Shown piece by piece: positions 44,259 to 51,477 of a stretch of 64,000 nucleotides of DNA. The notes beneath the pieces were generated by a model, which was given only the letters and a program-made list of their open reading frames with translations, did not search any database and was not told the DNA's origin. Every line of letters starts with the position of its first letter. The stretch's first letter is position 1. The stretch is from Streptomyces carminius (GTDB lineage: Bacteria; Actinomycetota; Actinomycetes; Streptomycetales; Streptomycetaceae), in contig NZ_PGGW01000039.1 in assembly GCF_002794255.1 (NCBI RefSeq), positions 1 through 64,000 of the forward strand, given 5' to 3'. The translations under genes and the position numbers were made by a program.

Positions 44259-44546
44259 ATGAGCAGCAGTGAGCAGTGGACCATCGAAAGCATCCGTGAC
44301 GCCCTCGGCGCCCCTGCCCTGGCCCAGCGCTTCCTGACCGAGATCAACAAGGCCCCTGCCCATCAGCTTCTCCACGTTTTCGCCAAGTGGGAGCGGATCG
44401 CCAAGAACATGCGGGACGCCTTCCGGGACGCCGACGAAATCGTTGCCTGCGAGGCGCGGGGCGAGGAGCCTCCCGGCGAGTGGATTGATGGCACAGGACG
44501 CATCCAGCGTGCAGCTGACCGGATCCGCTCACAGGGTGCCGCCTGA
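44259..44546 (+). CDS. Small protein, probable antitoxin-like partner of the next gene
   Basis: A 95-residue protein (the frame also allows a GTG at 44235). It reads WTIESIRDALGAPALAQRFLTEINKAPAHQLLHVFAKWERIAKNMRDAF, mostly helical, with an acidic C-terminus. Codon use is slightly less GC-biased than its neighbours. It is followed after 18 bp by a RelE-like protein. That arrangement, not any recognised domain, suggests an antitoxin. Confidence 0.6.
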   Translation: MSSSEQWTIESIRDALGAPALAQRFLTEINKAPAHQLLHVFAKWERIAKNMRDAFRDADEIVACEARGEEPPGEWIDGTGRIQRAADRIRSQGAA

Positions 44547-44564
44547 CCTGGCACCCTTTACCGG

Positions 44565-44813
44565 GTGTACAAGCTCCGTTACGACGCTGCCGTAGAAGCG
44601 GTCTGGGATTCTCTTCCCGACGACGCGCGGCAGGAACTCGATCGCGCCGTGCTCGGCGTCTGCGAAGACCCGTACGAGTCCACGGAGCCCCACAGCGACG
44701 ACGAGCCGTACCGCCGTGTCCTGGTCCTTCGGCACACTGCCGTCGCGCTGCTCATCATGGACGCCCCGCCGATCCGGCGGGTCTACATCCGCCATATCGA
44801 CCTCATCGGCTGA
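44565..44813 (+). CDS. RelE/ParE-like toxin candidate
   Basis: An 82-residue protein from a GTG start. YKLRYDAAVEAVWDSLPDDARQELDRAVLGVCEDPYESTEPHSDDEPYRRVLVLRHTAVALLIMDAPPIRRVYIRHIDLIG follows the RelE secondary-structure order. It has a two-helix hairpin and a strand with conserved Arg-rich segment, but the match is weaker than for the 42125 gene. It is paired with a small upstream gene. Without a clear antitoxin family the assignment stays tentative. Confidence 0.6.
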   Translation: MYKLRYDAAVEAVWDSLPDDARQELDRAVLGVCEDPYESTEPHSDDEPYRRVLVLRHTAVALLIMDAPPIRRVYIRHIDLIG

Positions 44814-44853
44814 CCGCGCGCGGGCCCGGAACGGCCCGGCCGACGAGAAGAGA

Positions 44854-44891
44854 CCACCGCGCGGTCCTCGGGGGTGGAGACCGCGCGGTGG
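44854..44891. terminator. Bidirectional hairpin between convergent genes
   Basis: CCACCGCGCGGTC (44854-44866) and GACCGCGCGGTGG (44879-44891) form a perfect 13-bp stem with a 12-nt loop. It lies between the toxin-like gene (stop 44813) and the convergent GH114 gene (stop 44943). Confidence 0.7.
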
Positions 44892-44942
44892 CCCTTGCCG
44901 GCCCTCCGTCCTGTTCCGTGGGGGGTGCGGAGGACCGGGGCG

Positions 44943-45815
44943 CTACGGGCGGGGGCAGACCGCCCGGAAGTGGTCCGGGTGGTCGGCGGGCACCGCGTAC
45001 TCGTCCCGCTGGACGATGCCGAGCGTGTCACCGAAGTTGTCGCACGCCCACGCCATCCCGGCGGCCTCGTACTCGATCACGTAGACCCGGTCCCCGAACC
45101 ACTCGGTGAAGTCGCCGCACTCCTCCCACTGCCCGCACTCCTCGACGACCGCGAAGTCCAGGCCGATCTCCTCGCGGTGCGGCGCCAGCTCCAGGGTGTT
45201 CTTCTGGGCGATGGCGAGACCGGCGGCGTGCGCCCGGCCGGCCAGCAGCTTCATGAGCTCCAGGGCGTGCTCCTGGGTGGTCAGGCCCGCGGAGCGGAGG
45301 AAGCTGTCGTAGTTGTCCGGCTCGACGGCGTCGAAGCCGTCCGCGGCGCAGCCGTCGAACCAGTCGCCGACCTTCTCGGCCACCCGCGCGCGCTTGTCGG
45401 CCGTGCTGATGTCCAGCAGCGGCTCGTCCCACCCCCCGTCGATGACGGGGTCGCCGTTGCCGTCCCGCAGGATCAGGTCGGCGTCCCAGTCGTCCTGTTC
45501 ACCGGGCTGCACCTGGAAGGCGTTGACGTAGCAGATGTTGTAGGCGTCGGGAGCGGGGTCGTCCTCGCGGTCGCGGCTGATCACCTCGACGCCCTCGGGC
45601 AGCTCGTAGCCCCCGCCGATCTGGTAGTCGAAGCCGGCTCCGGCGGGCGGCAGCCGCAGCTCGCGCGGCTGCTGCGCGGCGGGGCTCCGCTCCGGTTCGT
45701 CCGTCCCCCCGGTGCCGCCGGCCTGGGCCACCGCGACCCCGAGCACGGCCAGCACGGCCCCGGCGGCCACGGCCACGGCGGACTTGCGTGCGGTACGGGC
45801 CGGCTTCGCGTGCAC
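44943..45815 (-). CDS. Secreted GH114-family endo-alpha-1,4-polygalactosaminidase-like enzyme
   Basis: A 290-residue protein. The signal peptide has a basic N-terminus and hydrophobic segment (SAVAVAAGAVLAVLGVAVAQA). The TIM-barrel domain has FDYQIGG, YNICYVNAFQVQPGE, GWDEPLLDIS, FDAVEPDNYD, AIAQKN and FAVVEECGQWEEC. The acidic residues in DAVEPDN and VVEEC are the likely catalytic pair of GH114/TM1410-like enzymes. It would cleave alpha-1,4-galactosamine-rich polysaccharide outside the cell. The GTG at 45815 begins the signal peptide properly. Confidence 0.87.
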   Translation of the reverse strand: MHAKPARTARKSAVAVAAGAVLAVLGVAVAQAGGTGGTDEPERSPAAQQPRELRLPPAGAGFDYQIGGGYELPEGVEVISRDREDDPAPDAYNICYVNAFQVQPGEQDDWDADLILRDGNGDPVIDGGWDEPLLDISTADKRARVAEKVGDWFDGCAADGFDAVEPDNYDSFLRSAGLTTQEHALELMKLLAGRAHAAGLAIAQKNTLELAPHREEIGLDFAVVEECGQWEECGDFTEWFGDRVYVIEYEAAGMAWACDNFGDTLGIVQRDEYAVPADHPDHFRAVCPRP

Positions 45816-46385
45816 AGGGGACTCCAGGAGGGTCGGGACGCGGCCCGCCCGGATCGCCGACCCCGGCGCGTGGTCGCGGGAGCCGCACGGTCCTCACCGG
45901 CTGGGCGCGTCATCGGTACGACGGCCTGTGGCTGTCGGAACTGGCCGGAATTCAACGTGCCGGGCCACGCGGAGTCAAGGACGGCGCGCTGCGCCCGCGA
46001 CGTCCCCGGTACGCGCACGGCCCAGCCCCTCGGCGTTCCGGCCGGTCGTGGTGTAGGCGGGGCCGGGCGGCCGGGCGTCGCCCGGCCGCCAGGGGAAACG
46101 CCGGGCCGGTGCGGCGGCCCCCGGGGCCGGCCGGGCCGCTCGCGGTGCTCCGCTTGCGGGGTTCGGGCAGCAGGCGCCACCGTCCCGGGGTACGCGGGGG
46201 CAGCGTGTCCTGCCCGTGCGGCACCCGCCCGGTGAGGGGTCCGTTTCCCGCGTGCGCGGCCGCGCGCCGACCGTGCCGGAAGTCTCCGGCTTCCTCGCCG
46301 CCGCCGTCCGCCGGCCCCGGGGAGGCCGGTATCCGCCGCCATGTCCATGCAGGTCACGCCGGGGGCGACCAGGCCGGCCAAGGCT
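45816..46385. other. Long intergenic region without a recognised gene
   Basis: About 570 bp with no credible coding frame. The only structure I see is a perfect hairpin at 46066-46090 (12-bp arms around a single T, effectively a shorter stem with a 5-nt loop). Promoters for the GH114 gene and the divergent acetyltransferase must lie at its ends. Confidence 0.45.
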
Positions 46386-46430
46386 TGACACCGGCAGGTG
46401 GCCACCCCAATATGTTAAGTGCATTGACAA
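46386..46430 (+). promoter_or_regulatory. Promoter/operator region of the acetyltransferase gene
   Basis: TTGACA (46386-46391) and TATGTT (46412-46417) resemble -35 and -10 boxes, although the 20-bp spacing is long. An imperfect palindrome TGTTAAGTGCATTGACA (46414-46430) overlaps the -10 and could be an operator. The region is strikingly AT-rich for this genome. GGGGAGGCGG precedes the ATG. Confidence 0.45.
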
Positions 46431-46444
46431 ATAGGGGAGGCGGC

Positions 46445-47062
46445 ATGACCCAGGGTGAACTCGGACGTGCTGACGAGAGGATGCAGGCCCTCCTCGCGGC
46501 CGATGAAGACCTACGGCGTCTGATCGCCGGCGACTGGATCCGCTACCGCAAGTCCCCGGCGCTCCAGGAACTCTCGTGGGACGCGCACGCGACGTGCGCG
46601 AAGATCAACCGTGTCTTCTACGACGACCCCGCCGAAGCCCGGCGGCTGTTCCACGAGCTCGTCCCCGGAGCAGGCGAAGGCATCGACTTCGTACCGCCCA
46701 TCAGCATCGACTACGGGATGCGCCTCGTCATCGGCGACCGGACGTTCATCAACGCGGACTTCCTCGTCATCGGCGGCGGACAGGTCACGATCGGCGCGGA
46801 CTGCCTCATCGGACCGCGCTGCGGCATCTACACGCCCAACCACGCACAGGACATCGCCCGTCGGCTCGAGGGGTGGGAGCTCCCCGAACCCGTCGTGATC
46901 GGTGACAACGTGTGGCTCGGTGGATCGGTCACCCTCACCCCCGGGGTGACGATCGGCGACCACAGCATCGTCGGTGCCGGCTCGGTCGTCACGAAGGACA
47001 TTCCCTCCGGCGTCGTCGCCGTGGGCAATCCGTGCCGGCCCATCAGGCGCATCGAGCCCTGA
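46445..47062 (+). CDS. Maltose/galactoside O-acetyltransferase family (LacA/NodL/Maa)
   Basis: A 205-residue left-handed beta-helix enzyme. The N-terminal Mac domain (MQALLAADEDLRRLIAGDWIRYRKSPALQELSW) is followed by hexapeptide repeats (VTIGADCLIGPRCGIYTPNHAQD; IGDNVWLGGSVTLTPGVTIGDHSIVGAGSVVTKDIP). It ends with VAVGNPCRPIRRI. The catalytic His is in PNHAQD. It transfers acetyl groups from acetyl-CoA to a sugar hydroxyl. Its own short operator-like region suggests separate regulation. Confidence 0.92.
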   Translation: MTQGELGRADERMQALLAADEDLRRLIAGDWIRYRKSPALQELSWDAHATCAKINRVFYDDPAEARRLFHELVPGAGEGIDFVPPISIDYGMRLVIGDRTFINADFLVIGGGQVTIGADCLIGPRCGIYTPNHAQDIARRLEGWELPEPVVIGDNVWLGGSVTLTPGVTIGDHSIVGAGSVVTKDIPSGVVAVGNPCRPIRRIEP

Positions 47063-47093
47063 AGGCAGGATCGTGTCTTCAAGGGGGCACGAG

Positions 47094-47534
47094 TCAGCTC
47101 CGGGCTCGTGCCTCCGTCGACCGCGCACGGCGGGTCCGCCGGCCGCCGTGGGTGGCGGAGGCCGGGCCGAGCAGTTGCGACACCCGCTGGAACGACATTC
47201 CCAGGACACGGCCGGCGTCCCGCTGGCTCAGGTCGCGTGTCAGTACCTCGGCGGCACGGCGCATCGCCTTCCGTTCGGCTTCCGCCGCCGCCCGGGCGGC
47301 CCGCCTGGCCCGCTCCGCCTGCTTCAGCGCCTGCCGGACCTCGTCCGGAAGCTCGGGTTCGACGACGACCTCGACTTCCTCCGGCGCGGTGTCCAGCATG
47401 ACGGCGATGGCCTCACGGGCCGCGCCTTCGGCCTTGTCCAGCCGCTTCACCTGACTGAAGACGCCCGGCAGACCGGGGACTTCAAGAGCCCACCGACCAC
47501 CACTGCGCCGTGCGACCACGCGGTGGGCACCCAT
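47094..47534 (-). CDS. hicB: HicB-type antitoxin with C-terminal HTH
   Basis: A 146-residue protein. The HicB partial RNase-H fold appears as HRVVARRSGGRWALEVPGLPGVFSQVKRLDKAEGAAREAIAVML. It is followed by an Arg/Ala coiled coil and a C-terminal HTH (LSQRDAGRVLGMSFQRVSQLLG). The ATG at 47534 has GGAAAGG upstream and lies inside the end of hicA, giving an 88-bp overlap in a different frame. It should neutralise HicA and bind the operator upstream of the pair. Confidence 0.85.
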   Translation of the reverse strand: MGAHRVVARRSGGRWALEVPGLPGVFSQVKRLDKAEGAAREAIAVMLDTAPEEVEVVVEPELPDEVRQALKQAERARRAARAAAEAERKAMRRAAEVLTRDLSQRDAGRVLGMSFQRVSQLLGPASATHGGRRTRRARSTEARARS

Positions 47535-47743
47535 CGCCACCAGCCTTTCCCGAGTTCCTCTTCGAGCCCCTTGCGGACATGTTCCGCGGTGATCTCGTCG
47601 ACTTCGCCGTGCTTCGGGACGACGACCGGGGCCGAGCCGCAAACCCAGTACTGGTGACTGCCCCTCCGTCGATGCATCTCAAAAGGAACGTCTTTCGCCC
47701 TGGCTGCTTTCCTGATCTTTCTGCCCAGGCTCCTGTACTTCAC
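47447..47743 (-). CDS. hicA: HicA-type toxin
   Basis: A 98-residue protein from a GTG start. KYRSLGRKIRKAARAKDVPFEMHRRRGSHQYWVCG contains the catalytic-His motif GSH of HicA, followed by VVPKHGEVDEITAEHVRKGLEEELG. HicA is a double-stranded-RNA-binding mRNA interferase. The family core ends near residue 70 (LGKGWW); the last 28 residues are read in the DNA that also encodes the HicB N-terminus. Toxin-first order is normal for hicAB. Confidence 0.85.
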   Translation of the reverse strand: MKYRSLGRKIRKAARAKDVPFEMHRRRGSHQYWVCGSAPVVVPKHGEVDEITAEHVRKGLEEELGKGWWRWVPTAWSHGAVVVGGLLKSPVCRASSVR

Positions 47744-47761
47744 GGGGGCGTGTCCGGTTTA

Positions 47762-47782
47762 GCCAGACACGTCAAGTCTGGC
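47762..47782. promoter_or_regulatory. Inverted repeat before hicA
   Basis: GCCAGAC (47762-47768) and GTCTGGC (47776-47782) are perfect complements with a 7-bp spacer, 19 bp upstream of the hicA GTG. A second overlapping repeat, GTGTC/GACAC (47750-47770), shares bases with it. It is a likely HicB operator. The surrounding 40 bp are less GC-rich than the genome average. Confidence 0.6.
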
Positions 47783-47944
47783 GAAGATTGACATATTCGC
47801 TCGGTCGAGTGAACGCCCCCGCCCCCGGCCCCGCGCGCGCCGGTGGCCCCGGACGCAGTACCGTCGCCGCGTACGGGCAGGGCGGCCGGGGTACGGCGGC
47901 CGGAACGGACACACGGACGCGTCGGCTGGTGGAGGAGACGAACA

Positions 47945-50900
47945 GTGAGCGGCACGGTGCTGGTGCAGGGCGCGGACGACGCGGCGGACCCCTTCGACAC
48001 CGCCCGGCTGCGCCGCGGCGTACTCGACGCCTGGGCGGCGTCCCCCGCGCGCTTCCGGGAGGACGCCAACGCCGAGGAGGACCTCGCGCTCGGCGGCTAC
48101 CGCGACCGGCTGGTGATCGAGCTGGCGCAGAACGCCGCCGACGCCGCGGCCCGCGCGCGCGTGCCCGGCCGGCTGCGGCTGACCCTGCGCGACGGGGTGC
48201 TGGTGGCCGCCAACAACGGGGCGCCGCTGGACGCGGCCGGGGCGGAGTCGCTGTCCACGCTGCGCGCCTCCGCCAAACGGGACGAGGCGGCGGCGGACCC
48301 GGCGCGGCTCGTCGGGCGGTTCGGTGTCGGCTTCGCCGCCGTGCTGGCCGTCAGCGACGAGCCCGCGATCGTCGGCCGCACCGGCGGCGCCCGCTGGTCG
48401 CTGGCCGAGGCCCGCGAGCTGGCCGCCGAGGCGGCCCAGGGCAGCCCCGGGCTCGCCGACGAGCTGCGCCGCCGCGAGGGCCACGTCCCGCTGCTGCGGC
48501 TGCCGCTGCCCGCCCGGGGCCTCGCCCCGGACGGCTACGACACGGCCGTCGTGCTGCCGCTGCGCGACGCCGCCGCCCGCGAGCTGGCTGCCCGGCTGCT
48601 CCTCGCCGTGGACGACGCGCTGCTGCTCACCCTCCCCGGCCTGGCCGAGGTGGTCGTCGAGACCGACGGCGGCACCCGCACGCTGACCCGCCGCACCGAC
48701 GGCGCGTACGTCGTGATCGAGGACGGCGGCGCCGACGAGGGCCGGGGCGCGGTCACCCGCTGGCGGGTGGCCTCCGACGCCGGGCGGGCCGACGCCGCCC
48801 TGCTCGCCGACCGGCCCCTGGAGGAGCGGGAACGGCCGGTGTGGTCGGTCACCTGGGCGGTGCCCGTCGACGCGGACGGCGCGCCGCTGCCCAGCCGCAC
48901 CGCGCCCGTCGTCCACGCCCCCACCCCCACCGACGAGCCGCTGGGCCTGCCCGCCCTGCTGATCGCGTCCTTCCCGCTGGAGCCGTCCCGCCGCCACATC
49001 GCGCCGGGCCCGCTGACCGGTTTCCTGCTCCAGCGCGCCGCCGACACCTACGCCGCGCTGCTGCGCGACTGGGCGCCGGTGACGAACGGCACCGTCGACC
49101 TGGTGCCCGGTCCGCTGGGCCGGGCCGAGCTGGACACCGAGCTGCGCCGGCTGGTCCTGGCGCGGCTGCCGCGGGTGCCGTTCCTGGCGAGCGCCGCGAA
49201 GGACGAGAACGGCGAGCCCTACGCGCTGCGCCCCGCCGACGCGGAGCTCGCCGAGGGCGCCGGGGCCGGGACCGTCGCCGTTCTCGCCGAACTGTTCCCC
49301 GCCCTGCTGCCCGCCGGTCTGGAGCGCCGCGCCGAGCTGCGCGTCCTCCAGGTGCCCCGGGTGCCGCTGGGCGAGCTGATCGACCGGCTCGCCGGGGTCG
49401 AGCGGCCCCCGTCCTGGTGGCGGCGGCTGTACGACTCCCTCGCCGGGGTGGACCCCGACCGGCTGACCGGTCTGCCCGTGCCACTCGCCGACGGACGTAC
49501 CGCCGTCGGGCCGCGCCAGGTGCTGCTGCCGCTGCCCGGCGGGGACGGGGACGGCGGTGGCGCGGGCGGCGCGGCGGCGCCCGAGTCCCTCACCCGGCTC
49601 GGCCTGAAGGTCGCGCACCCCGACGCCGCCCACCCACTGCTGGAGAAGCTGGGCGCCACCCCCGCCACACCCCGCGCGGTGCTCACCACCCCGCAGGTGC
49701 GGGGGGCGGTCGCCGCCTCGCTGGACGCCGAGGAGGCCTGGTACGACGGGTACGACGAGGACGGTGCGCCGGGCGGCGGGGGCCCGCTGGACCCCGAGGA
49801 GCTGGCCGACACCGTCCTCGCCCTCGTCCGCGACGCCCGCCTCGCCCCCGGCGACGAGCCCTGGCTCGGCGCCCTCGCCCTCCCCGACGAGGACGGCGAA
49901 CTCACCCCGGCCGCCGAACTGGTCTTCCCCGGCAGCGACTTCGAGAGCGTCATCCGGGAGGACGAGCTGCCCGCCTGCGAGGCCGAACTGGCGGACAAGT
50001 GGGGCGAGGAGACGCTCGCGGCGGCCGGGGTGCTCGCCGGCTTCGCCCTGGTCCGCGCCACCGACGTGGTCCTCGACCCGGACGAGCTGGACCCCCGCGA
50101 CACCGACTTCCCCGAGCCCGACGACGCCGGCGTGCTGGACGCGGTGGACGTGTGGTGCGAGGACGTCCTCGACGGCCTGCCCGACACTCCGGTGCCGCCC
50201 GTCGTCTCCGAACTGCTCGCCGTCCGCGACCTGGACCTGGTGGACGACGACCGCTGGCCGCAGGCCCTGGCCATGCTGTCCAGGCCCCCGCTGCGCGACG
50301 CGCTCACCACCCCGGTGCGCGTCCTGCTGCCGGACGGCACGGTGGAGACCGTCCGCCCGTACACCGCCTGGTGGCTGCGCGGCCACCCCGTCCTGGACGG
50401 CCGCCGCCCGGCCGGGCTGCGCGCCGCGCACGGCGACCCGCTGCTGGCCGGGCTGTACGAGGAGGCCTCGGCGTCCACCGCCGACCTGGACGAGCAGGTG
50501 CTGCGCGCCCTGGGCATCCGCACCTCCGCCGCCGCCCTGCTGGACGAGCCCGGCGGCGCGGCCGAGTTGCTGGGCCGCCTCGCCGACCCGGAGCTGCCCG
50601 TCGGCGCCGCCCAGCTCCACGGCCTGTACGGGCTGCTGGCGGAACTGGACCCGGAGGAGGTCACGCTCCCCGACGAGCTGCGGGCCGTCGTGGACGGCGA
50701 GGTGCGGGTGGTGGACGCCGATACCGCGCTGGTCGCCGACGCCCCCGACCTGCTGCCGCTGGCCGCCTCCCGCCCGCTGCTGCCGGCGCCCCCGGACCGC
50801 GCGGCCCGGCTGGCGGCGGTGCTGGACGTACGGCGGCTGAGCGAGGCCGTCCCCGCCCCGGTGACCGGGGAGGGCGCTGAGCGCGAGGTGCCCGGGGAGG

Positions 50901-51142
50901 TGCGCGTCCTGCTGCCCGGCGCCCCCGCGACCTACGTCGAGCACGAGGAACTGGTGGTGGACGGGGTGGAACTGGACTGGCGGCTCACCCCCGACGGCAC
51001 CCTGCACGCCGCCACCGTCGAGGGCGTCGCCGCCGGGCTGGCCTGGGCGGCGGGGCAGTGGCCGCGCCGTTTCGAGGCGGCGGCGCTGCTGGAGGACCCG
51101 TCCCGGGCGGCGGAACTGGCCCGGGACCGCTGGTTCGACTGA
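47945..51142 (+). CDS. Sacsin/HSP90-like GHKL ATPase protein
   Basis: A 1065-residue protein from a GTG with GGAGGAG upstream. Residues 45-150 carry a GHKL ATPase of the sacsin N-terminal type: N-box IELAQNAADAAARA, degenerate G1 VAANNGAPLD and G2 GRFGVGFAAVLAV. The remaining 900 residues have no recognised domain and are rich in acidic, Leu/Ala segments, with several short Gly/Asp insertions. Actinobacterial proteins of this design are annotated as molecular chaperones by similarity only. No co-chaperone or nuclease gene is adjacent. Confidence 0.8.
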   Translation: MSGTVLVQGADDAADPFDTARLRRGVLDAWAASPARFREDANAEEDLALGGYRDRLVIELAQNAADAAARARVPGRLRLTLRDGVLVAANNGAPLDAAGAESLSTLRASAKRDEAAADPARLVGRFGVGFAAVLAVSDEPAIVGRTGGARWSLAEARELAAEAAQGSPGLADELRRREGHVPLLRLPLPARGLAPDGYDTAVVLPLRDAAARELAARLLLAVDDALLLTLPGLAEVVVETDGGTRTLTRRTDGAYVVIEDGGADEGRGAVTRWRVASDAGRADAALLADRPLEERERPVWSVTWAVPVDADGAPLPSRTAPVVHAPTPTDEPLGLPALLIASFPLEPSRRHIAPGPLTGFLLQRAADTYAALLRDWAPVTNGTVDLVPGPLGRAELDTELRRLVLARLPRVPFLASAAKDENGEPYALRPADAELAEGAGAGTVAVLAELFPALLPAGLERRAELRVLQVPRVPLGELIDRLAGVERPPSWWRRLYDSLAGVDPDRLTGLPVPLADGRTAVGPRQVLLPLPGGDGDGGGAGGAAAPESLTRLGLKVAHPDAAHPLLEKLGATPATPRAVLTTPQVRGAVAASLDAEEAWYDGYDEDGAPGGGGPLDPEELADTVLALVRDARLAPGDEPWLGALALPDEDGELTPAAELVFPGSDFESVIREDELPACEAELADKWGEETLAAAGVLAGFALVRATDVVLDPDELDPRDTDFPEPDDAGVLDAVDVWCEDVLDGLPDTPVPPVVSELLAVRDLDLVDDDRWPQALAMLSRPPLRDALTTPVRVLLPDGTVETVRPYTAWWLRGHPVLDGRRPAGLRAAHGDPLLAGLYEEASASTADLDEQVLRALGIRTSAAALLDEPGGAAELLGRLADPELPVGAAQLHGLYGLLAELDPEEVTLPDELRAVVDGEVRVVDADTALVADAPDLLPLAASRPLLPAPPDRAARLAAVLDVRRLSEAVPAPVTGEGAEREVPGEVRVLLPGAPATYVEHEELVVDGVELDWRLTPDGTLHAATVEGVAAGLAWAAGQWPRRFEAAALLEDPSRAAELARDRWFD

Positions 51143-51194
51143 CGGTGTTCCGCCCGTGGGGGGCGGGCTGTGCCCGCGTGGGTGCGGGTGCGGG

Positions 51195-51361
51195 TGCGGG
51201 TGCGGTGGGGTCGGGGCCGGTCCGGGGCGACCATTCCGGACGGTACGATTTACGGCCGTTGCCGTGTCACGTGTCGTGAACCACTCATTGGCCGCAAATC
51301 GCACTTGAGTGTCCGGAACGGCCGCCCCTCCCCGTCCCCTCCCGCCGTCGCCGGGTGCACC
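51195..51361 (-). repeat. Palindromic dispersed repeat, copy B (short form, reverse orientation)
   Basis: The outer arms are 51224-51241 and 51311-51328; the inner arms lie at about 51243-51257 and 51290-51303. It is the reverse complement of copies A and D but lacks their insert of about 28 bp (AAGTGC in its place). It fills the space between convergent genes (stops at 51142 and 51478). It is preceded by short GGTGCG tandem repeats (51180-51207). Confidence 0.85.
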
Positions 51362-51470
51362 ACGTCGCGTTTCCGCCCGTCGCCGGGTGCGCCACGTCGC
51401 GTTTCCGCTGTCGCCGGGTGCGTCCCGTCCCCTCCTCGCTGTTGCGGGGTGCGCCACGGCTGTGCTTGCC
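51347..51470. repeat. Tandem repeat of about 31 bp, three to four copies
   Basis: Units beginning GTCGCCGGGTGCR at 51347, 51379 and 51410, then a degenerate GTTGCGGGGTGCG at 51441, repeat CACGTCGCGTTTCCGC-like sequence in the first two copies. The array abuts repeat copy B and stops 8 bp before the GH15 stop codon. Confidence 0.75.
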
Positions 51471-51477
51471 GCGGTTC

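Noticed and set aside
45975..46430. Possible 151-residue gene in the gap before the acetyltransferase
   Set aside because: Pro/Arg/Gly-rich shadow composition, no ribosome-binding site or domain, and it covers the likely promoter of the neighbouring gene.
41833..51142. A known antiphage defence island
   Set aside because: Toxin-antitoxin pairs and a GHKL ATPase are present, but no restriction, Zorya, Druantia, CBASS, Gabija or retron component could be recognised, so no system is claimed.
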